Shown piece by piece: positions 6,682-11,639 of a stretch of 11,639 nucleotides of DNA (its first letter is position 1; every line of letters begins with the position of its first letter). The notes under the pieces were generated by a model. That model was not told the DNA's origin and ran no database searches. It saw only the letters and a program-made list of their open reading frames with translations. The stretch comes from Firm-04 sp045617625 (lineage in GTDB: Bacteria > Bacillota > Clostridia > Oscillospirales > Ruminococcaceae). The translations under genes and the position numbers were made by a program. The stretch spans positions 1 to 11,639 of the forward strand of contig JAZLJA010000007.1 in assembly GCA_045617625.1 (NCBI GenBank), read 5' to 3'.

Positions 6682-9600
6682 TTACTCTTTGATCTCGCTG
6701 TGGAATTCCTGCAAGGATTTGACGTTCAGCACATCGCCCTGCGCTTTGAGTGCCTTAATGCCCTCTGCGCTTGCGAATGCGGCAGCCATTGTGGTGATGT
6801 AAGGGATGCGGTATTTGATCGCAGCCTTACGGATATAGCTGTCATCGTGGAGACTGTCAGCACCGGCAGGGGTGTTGATGATGAGGTCGATCTTGCCGTT
6901 GGTCATCGCATCCGTGATGTTGGGTCTGCCTTCATAGAGCTTGTTGATGCGCTCTGCCTGAATGCCGTTTTCGGCAATCATCTCGAAGGTCTTGCCGGTT
7001 GCGAGGATCTTGAAATCCAGTTCCGAGAATTTCTTTGCGATGGGCAGCAGTTCGGGCTTATCCATATCGCAGACGGAAAGCAGCACGGTGCCGCCGATGG
7101 GCAGTCTGGTCTGGGTTGCTTCCTGTGCCTTGAAGTAAGCCTCACCGAAGTTGGGGGAGATGCCCAGAACTTCGCCTGTGGAGCGCATTTCCGGTCCGAG
7201 GATCGGGTCAACCTCCTGGAACATATTGAACGGGAACACAGCTTCCTTGACGCCGTGGTGCGGGATCTTCTTATCCTTGAGTGCAGGCACGGGAGAAGGC
7301 TTGCCGGTCAGTTCCGAGGTCATGATCTGGGTTGCGATGCGCACCATGTTGATGGCACAAACCTTGGAAACCAGCGGAACGGTACGGGATGCACGGGGGT
7401 TTGCTTCGAGGACATACACGGTGTCATCCTCGATGGCATACTGCATATTCATCAAGCCCGAAACGCCCATTTCCACGGCGATCTTGCGGGTGTAATCCTT
7501 GATGGTTGCGACATGCTTTTCGCTGAGGTTCAGCGAAGGCAGCACACAGGCAGAGTCGCCGGAGTGAACGCCTGCCAGCTCGATATGTTCCATGACCGCA
7601 GGAACAAAGCAGTGTGTGCCGTCAGAGATGGCATCTGCTTCACATTCGGTGGCATGGTGCAGGAAACGGTCGATGAGGATCGGTCTGTCGGGGGTGACGC
7701 CGACGGCTGCGGACATATAGACACGCATCATTTCGTCGTCGTGAACGACTTCCATGCCTCTGCCGCCAAGCACGTAGGACGGGCGCACCATAACGGGGTA
7801 GCCGATGCGGTTTGCGATTTCGAGTGCATCGTCCACGGTGACAGCCATGCCCGATTCCGGCATCGGAATGCCGAGTTTATCCATCATTGCGCGGAAATGG
7901 TCTCTGTCCTCTGCGAGGTCGATGGTCTCAGGCGATGTGCCGAGGATCTTCACGCCGTTTTTCTTCAGATCAGCCGCGAGGTTCAGCGGAGTCTGACCGC
8001 CGAACTGTGCGATGACGCCGACGGGCTTTTCCTTCTCGTAGATCTGGAGCACATCTTCGAGCGTCAGCGGCTCAAAGTAAAGCTTATCGGAGGTGTCGTA
8101 GTCGGTGGAGACGGTCTCGGGGTTGCAGTTGACGATGATCGTCTCAAAGCTCAGATCTTTCAAGGCAAGTGCCGCATGGACACAGCAGTAGTCAAATTCG
8201 ATGCCCTGACCGATACGGTTGGGGCCGCCGCCGAGAATCATGATCTTCGGGCGATCGGTGTTGCAGGGGCTTTCATCCTTCTCGATGTGGTAGGAGGAGT
8301 AGTAGTAAGCGCTGTCCTTGGTGCCGCTGACATGAACGCCTTCCCAGCCTTCGCGGATGCCTGCTGCATAGCGAGCCTTGCGGATATCGGATTCGCTGAC
8401 TTCGAGCAGCTTTGCGAGATAGCGGTCAGAGAAGCCGTCGAGTTTCGCCTGTTTCAGCACATCGGCAGCGGGCACAGCACCCTTTGCCGCGATGAGTGCA
8501 TTTTCTTCCTCAACGAGTTCGAGCATCTGTTCCAAAAACCACTTCTTGATCTTGGTCAGCTTGAACAGTTCATCGACGGTTGCACCCTTGCGCAGAGCCT
8601 CATACATAATATACTGACGGTTGCTTGTCGGATAGATCAGCATGGAGAGCAGTTCATCCTTGGTTTTGTCGTGGAAATTCTTGACAAAGCCCAGACCGTA
8701 GTTGCCTGTTTCGAGGGAACGGATCGCTTTCTGGAAAGCTTCCTTGTAGGTCTTGCCGATGGACATGACCTCACCCACGGCGCGCATCTGTGTGCCGAGC
8801 TTATCCTCAGCACCCTTGAATTTCTCGAATGCCCAGCGGGCAAACTTGATGACGACATAATCGCCCGAGGGAACATATTTATCCAGCGTGCCATACTTGC
8901 CGCATTCCATTTCGTCGAGCGTCATGCCTGCTGCGAGCATTGCCGATACCAATGCGATCGGGAAGCCCGTTGCTTTGGATGCAAGTGCGGAGGAACGGGA
9001 GGTACGGGGATTGATTTCAATACAAACGATGCGGTCGGAGACGGGATCGTGTGCGAACTGGCAGTTGCAGCCGCCGATGACCTCGATCTTTTCGACGATG
9101 CGGTAAGCCTGCTCCTGCATTCTTTTCTGTGTCTCCTCCGAGATGGTGAGCATCGGAGCAGAGCAGAACGAATCGCCTGTGTGAACGCCGACGGGGTCGA
9201 TGTTCTCGATGAAGCAGACGGTGATCATGTTGTTCTTTGCGTCGCGGACGACTTCGAGTTCGAGTTCTTCCCAGCCGGTGATGCACTCCTCAACGAGCAC
9301 CTGACCGATCAGAGAAGCCTGCAAGCCGCGGGCGCAGACGATTTTGAGTTCTTCGATGTTATAGACCATGCCGCCGCCGGCACCGCCCATCGTATAAGCG
9401 GGGCGCAAAACGACAGGATATCCGAGTTCCTCGGCAATGGCGACAGCCTCATCGACCGAATAAGCGACCTGACTGCGTGCCATTTCGACACCGATGGATT
9501 CCATTGTTTTCTTGAACTCGATTCTGTCCTCACCGCGTTCAATGGCATCGACCTGCACACCGATGACTTCGACACCGTACTGTTTGAGTACGCCAGCCTT

Positions 9601-9909
9601 GTCAAGCTCGGAGCAGAGGTTCAGACCGGACTGACCGCCCAGATTGGGAAGCAGTGCATCGGGGCGTTCTTTCTTGATGATCTCGGTGAGTCTCTCGCAG
9701 TTGAGGGGCTCGATGTAAGTGACATCAGCGACGTCGGGGTCGGTCATGATGGTTGCGGGGTTTGAGTTGACGAGTACGATCTCATATCCGAGTTTGCGCA
9801 GTGCCTTGCAGGCTTGCGTACCGGAATAGTCGAATTCGCACGCTTGTCCGATGATAATCGGACCGGAACCGATAATCAGTACCTTATGGATATCATTTCT
9901 TTTTGGCAT
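6682..9909 (-). CDS. carB: Carbamoyl-phosphate synthase, large (synthetase) subunit
   Basis: CarB makes carbamoyl phosphate from bicarbonate, ammonia (delivered by CarA from glutamine) and two ATP, for pyrimidine and arginine synthesis. The 1075 residues match the E. coli protein (1073). Two homologous ATP-grasp halves are visible: GSGPIIIGQACEFDYSG at 14-30 and GGGPNRIGQGIEFDY at 560-574, with CIEINPR (metal ligands Glu298, Asn300) and VLEANPR (Glu835, Asn837). An oligomerisation region (about 400-550) links them. The C-terminal MGS-like allosteric domain (about 940-1075) holds ATGKT (970-974), NKLYEGRPN (989-997) and IINTPAG (1010-1016), the region where UMP/IMP or ornithine effects act in E. 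coli. The ATG at 9907-9909 is preceded by GTGAGGTG (9918-9925), 8 nt upstream. carA is not adjacent on either side. After codon 49 the gene has no TTA, CTA or TCA codon. Confidence 0.98.
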   Translation of the reverse strand: MPKRNDIHKVLIIGSGPIIIGQACEFDYSGTQACKALRKLGYEIVLVNSNPATIMTDPDVADVTYIEPLNCERLTEIIKKERPDALLPNLGGQSGLNLCSELDKAGVLKQYGVEVIGVQVDAIERGEDRIEFKKTMESIGVEMARSQVAYSVDEAVAIAEELGYPVVLRPAYTMGGAGGGMVYNIEELKIVCARGLQASLIGQVLVEECITGWEELELEVVRDAKNNMITVCFIENIDPVGVHTGDSFCSAPMLTISEETQKRMQEQAYRIVEKIEVIGGCNCQFAHDPVSDRIVCIEINPRTSRSSALASKATGFPIALVSAMLAAGMTLDEMECGKYGTLDKYVPSGDYVVIKFARWAFEKFKGAEDKLGTQMRAVGEVMSIGKTYKEAFQKAIRSLETGNYGLGFVKNFHDKTKDELLSMLIYPTSNRQYIMYEALRKGATVDELFKLTKIKKWFLEQMLELVEEENALIAAKGAVPAADVLKQAKLDGFSDRYLAKLLEVSESDIRKARYAAGIREGWEGVHVSGTKDSAYYYSSYHIEKDESPCNTDRPKIMILGGGPNRIGQGIEFDYCCVHAALALKDLSFETIIVNCNPETVSTDYDTSDKLYFEPLTLEDVLQIYEKEKPVGVIAQFGGQTPLNLAADLKKNGVKILGTSPETIDLAEDRDHFRAMMDKLGIPMPESGMAVTVDDALEIANRIGYPVMVRPSYVLGGRGMEVVHDDEMMRVYMSAAVGVTPDRPILIDRFLHHATECEADAISDGTHCFVPAVMEHIELAGVHSGDSACVLPSLNLSEKHVATIKDYTRKIAVEMGVSGLMNMQYAIEDDTVYVLEANPRASRTVPLVSKVCAINMVRIATQIMTSELTGKPSPVPALKDKKIPHHGVKEAVFPFNMFQEVDPILGPEMRSTGEVLGISPNFGEAYFKAQEATQTRLPIGGTVLLSVCDMDKPELLPIAKKFSELDFKILATGKTFEMIAENGIQAERINKLYEGRPNITDAMTNGKIDLIINTPAGADSLHDDSYIRKAAIKYRIPYITTMAAAFASAEGIKALKAQGDVLNVKSLQEFHSEIKE

Positions 9910-9937
9910 AATGCAAACACCTCACTTCTAACTAAAT

Positions 9938-9967
9938 ATTATATCACAGGTGGGGGTGAAAATGCAA
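9938..9967 (-). promoter_or_regulatory. Extended -10 promoter of carB
   Basis: On the minus strand a perfect TATAAT (9938-9943) is preceded by TGA, giving an extended -10. The best -35 is a partial match, TTGCAT (9962-9967), with an 18-nt spacer. Transcription would start near 9931 and give a leader of only about 20 nt, just enough for the ribosome binding site. That leaves no room for a PyrR attenuator downstream of this start. Confidence 0.6.
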
Positions 9968-10149
9968 GGGTTTTTGCGGATTTTTTGAAAATTGACATTC
10001 CGCATAAAACTCCGTGGAAAAGCGATGTGGATTCTGGTAGGAGTCTCCACGGCGCATTTGCAGCCTGCCATTTCCGATGCACCGCAGGTACAACTGCTTT
10101 GAAATTTGATTCCGCCCTGTGCGTTAAGCTAGGGTGGTGGGAACCCCCA
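9968..10149. other. Structured noncoding gap between thiN and carB
   Basis: No credible gene fills this stretch. It holds TGCGGA (9975-9980) with TCCGCA (9999-10004) across an 18-nt AT-rich loop just upstream of the carB promoter. It also holds CCGTGGA (10012-10018) with TCCACGG (10046-10052) across 27 nt; on the minus strand this second hairpin is followed by AGTTTTA and could act as a weak terminator for rsgA-thiN. CCTGC (10064-10068) and GCAGG (10085-10089) form a further short pair. A GC-rich block GGGTGGTGGGAACCCCC lies at 10132-10148 beside the thiN stop and shares GGGAACCC with the element at 4294. The region may be another repeat relic or a regulatory region. Frames through it lack ribosome binding sites. 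Confidence 0.4.
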
Positions 10150-10776
10150 TTATAAATGCAACGCAGATACAACCACGAGCAGCATTCCCTTGCCGCATTC
10201 GATTTCTGCCGCATCTTCAATGATTTCATTGCTGACGCCAATCGGAAACGATGCCCTCAGCACCGCATTTTCCAGCGGATAATGCACGCCGCGCAGCGTC
10301 ACACCCTCGCAGATGTCCGTCAGCGCAAACACCGACAGCGAAAAATCACGCATTTTCGGGAACTTTCGCATCTTTCCGCTCACGATGCACGCGTAGTCGT
10401 TTGCCCCGATGAGCATTCCCTCCGCTCCGTGTTCATGCAAAAATCGCAGCGTTTGCAGATTTGCGATCGTATGGTCGAGCCGCCCGCCAAAAGCCCCGTA
10501 GATTCGTATATTATCGTATCCGAGTGACAATGCGCGGCGCACGGCGAGCATCGTGTCGGTGTCGTCCTTTTCCACGGGAGCCTGCACGATTTCCACGTCG
10601 TTTGGCACAAATCCGAGCGAGTCGAAATCGCCCATGACCAGATCAGGCTTGATCTTCAGCAGATTTGCGAGCCGAAGTCCGCTGTCCGCGCAGAGCATCA
10701 GAGCATCCTGCGGCACGGGCAGGCAGGGCAGACCTTTTTCGGGGCTGCCTGCGAAAATACAGCAAGTACGTGTCAT
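10150..10776 (-). CDS. thiN: Thiamine diphosphokinase (thiamine pyrophosphokinase)
   Basis: The enzyme transfers pyrophosphate from ATP to thiamine, giving thiamine diphosphate in the cytosol. The 208 residues match the family length. The N-terminal catalytic domain shows ADSGL (30-34), PDLVMGDFDS (44-53), EKDDTD (69-74) and GAFGGRLDHTIANL (94-107), the conserved acidic and glycine motifs of the TPK fold. The C-terminal beta-rich thiamine-binding domain follows (about 125-208), with the GVSNE motif near 179-183. The start overlaps the rsgA stop in an ATGA (10773-10776), which implies translational coupling; CAAGGAGT (10787-10794) supplies a ribosome binding site about 11 nt upstream. In Bacillus an rpe gene usually sits between rsgA and thiN; it is missing here. 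Confidence 0.95.
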   Translation of the reverse strand: MTRTCCIFAGSPEKGLPCLPVPQDALMLCADSGLRLANLLKIKPDLVMGDFDSLGFVPNDVEIVQAPVEKDDTDTMLAVRRALSLGYDNIRIYGAFGGRLDHTIANLQTLRFLHEHGAEGMLIGANDYACIVSGKMRKFPKMRDFSLSVFALTDICEGVTLRGVHYPLENAVLRASFPIGVSNEIIEDAAEIECGKGMLLVVVSALHL

Positions 10777-11636
10777 TTATCTTCCCACTCCTTGTGCTGC
10801 AGCGCTTCATCCAGCATGACCCGATAGCTCACATAGCGGCTTTTCGGCACTTCACCGTCTCTGACCGCCTGCCGCAGCGCACAGTCGGGCTCTTTCATGT
10901 GCCGACAGTCTGCATAGCGGCATTTGCCGATGTACGGGCGGAAATCGGGGAAGCATTCGGGCAGATCGTCGGCAGAGATGCGGGCATAGCTTTCGGTTTC
11001 AAAGGTTGAAAATCCGGGCGTGTCAGCGACTTTTCCGCCATTCTCCAGCGTATATAATTCCGTCTGGCGGGTGGTGTGGCGGCCTCTCCCGAGTTTCCGG
11101 CTGATCTCGGCGGTTTCCAGCTTCAGGCGGGCGTCGATCGCATTGAGCAGCGTGGATTTGCCCACGCCCGAATTGCCCGTGAACGCGCTGATACAGCCTG
11201 CAAGCGCATCGCGCACCTGCGAGATCGTTTCAGGTTTTTCGTAATCGGCCATCAGCATCGGGAATCCTGCGCCGCGGTAGATCTCCATATATTCCGCCGC
11301 GCCTGCCAGATCCACCTTTGTGAAAACCAGCGTTGGTTCGATGTTTTTGTGGATGCAGACCGCGAGGAATTTGTCAAGGATCTGCAAATTGGGGGCGGGC
11401 TCGGTTGTGGAAAGCACAAAAAACAGCTTGTCGAGATTGGCAAGCGGGGGGCGGATCAGCGCGTTTTTGCGGGGCAGGATATCGGTGATGCAGTCCTGCT
11501 CGATGACAACGCGGTCGCCCGTGCAGGGGGAAATGCCTTGTTTGCGGAAAATTCCCCTTGCTTTACATCCAAAAACACCGTCCGAGGTCTCTACGGTGTA
11601 GAGACCTCCGACGGCTTTGATAATCTGTCCGTTCAT
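10773..11636 (-). CDS. rsgA: Ribosome small-subunit-dependent GTPase A
   Basis: RsgA (YjeQ/YloQ/CpgA) is a circularly permuted GTPase that binds immature 30S subunits late in assembly. The 287 residues comprise an N-terminal OB fold (about 1-65), the permuted G domain with G4 TKVD (106-109), G1 GNSGVGKS (154-161), switch I GRGRHTTR (183-190) and G3 DTPG (205-208), and a C-terminal zinc-binding region with Cys239, Cys244, His246 and Cys252. The ATG at 11634-11636 begins MNGQIIKAVGGLYTV, which matches the usual family N terminus, so the gene is judged complete although its ribosome binding site lies outside the window. It overlaps thiN by 4 nt. In many Firmicutes a PP2C phosphatase and PrkC-type kinase precede rsgA; that part lies beyond the right edge. 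Confidence 0.96.
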   Translation of the reverse strand: MNGQIIKAVGGLYTVETSDGVFGCKARGIFRKQGISPCTGDRVVIEQDCITDILPRKNALIRPPLANLDKLFFVLSTTEPAPNLQILDKFLAVCIHKNIEPTLVFTKVDLAGAAEYMEIYRGAGFPMLMADYEKPETISQVRDALAGCISAFTGNSGVGKSTLLNAIDARLKLETAEISRKLGRGRHTTRQTELYTLENGGKVADTPGFSTFETESYARISADDLPECFPDFRPYIGKCRYADCRHMKEPDCALRQAVRDGEVPKSRYVSYRVMLDEALQHKEWEDK

Positions 11637-11639
11637 TGG

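Noticed and set aside
6550..9765. Open frame of 1071 codons on the plus strand across carB
   Set aside because: It is the codon-register antisense of carB, closing at the TCA codon for Ser49. The His/Asp/Phe-rich composition is typical of an antisense shadow.
9992..9997. Plus-strand TTGACA in the gap upstream of carB
   Set aside because: No acceptable -10 lies 16-19 nt downstream and no plus-strand gene follows.
9945..10019. Search for a spoVM-like micro-gene downstream of thiN, as in Bacillus
   Set aside because: Short minus-strand frames here encode nothing like the amphipathic SpoVM peptide and lack well-placed ribosome binding sites.
9939..10241. 100-codon minus-strand frame overlapping the thiN 3' end and the gap before carB
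   Set aside because: It overlaps thiN in another frame and lacks a good ribosome binding site, and its end lies in the carB promoter. It could be a repeat-derived false gene.

Overview
The window looks like a chromosomal segment of a Bacillota (Clostridia) genome, most likely from the Oscillospiraceae/Ruminococcus side. The evidence is moderately high GC, Gram-positive style AGGAGG-type ribosome binding sites, Firmicutes-like FruK, LysS (class II), GreA, RsgA and ThiN sequences, and a greA-lysS pair. The genus assignment is an inference from sequence style, not from a marker gene.

Left half (1-4155), all on the plus strand. The window opens inside a gene whose C-terminal part faintly resembles a histidine-kinase ATPase domain lacking its key residues. 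Next comes a solitary type IV prepilin-like gene with a textbook promoter (TTGACA, 17-nt spacer, TATACT) and its own intrinsic terminator. A tight three-gene run follows: a small two-helix membrane protein, a 1-phosphofructokinase (fruK) and an RmuC-family protein.

Middle (4156-4446). This gap holds a cluster of five short hairpins over about 170 bp that codes for nothing convincing and looks like a dispersed repeat element. It is followed by a strong terminator with A and T tracts on both sides, placed between converging genes.

Right half (4447-11639), all on the minus strand. Read in the direction of transcription the order is rsgA (30S ribosome assembly GTPase), thiN (thiamine pyrophosphokinase, overlapping rsgA by 4 nt), a 240-bp gap, carB (large subunit of carbamoyl-phosphate synthase, with its own extended -10 promoter), greA (transcript cleavage factor) and lysS (lysyl-tRNA synthetase). 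These are housekeeping genes for ribosome maturation, cofactor synthesis, pyrimidine/arginine precursors, transcription fidelity and translation. lysS, greA and nearly all of carB contain no TTA, CTA or TCA codons. This creates two very long but spurious antisense reading frames and suggests strong codon selection.

No tRNA, rRNA, CRISPR array, transposase or phage gene was seen. I found no clearly new multi-gene system. The parts most worth a second look are the hairpin cluster, the isolated and apparently well-expressed pilin, and the structured gap upstream of carB.
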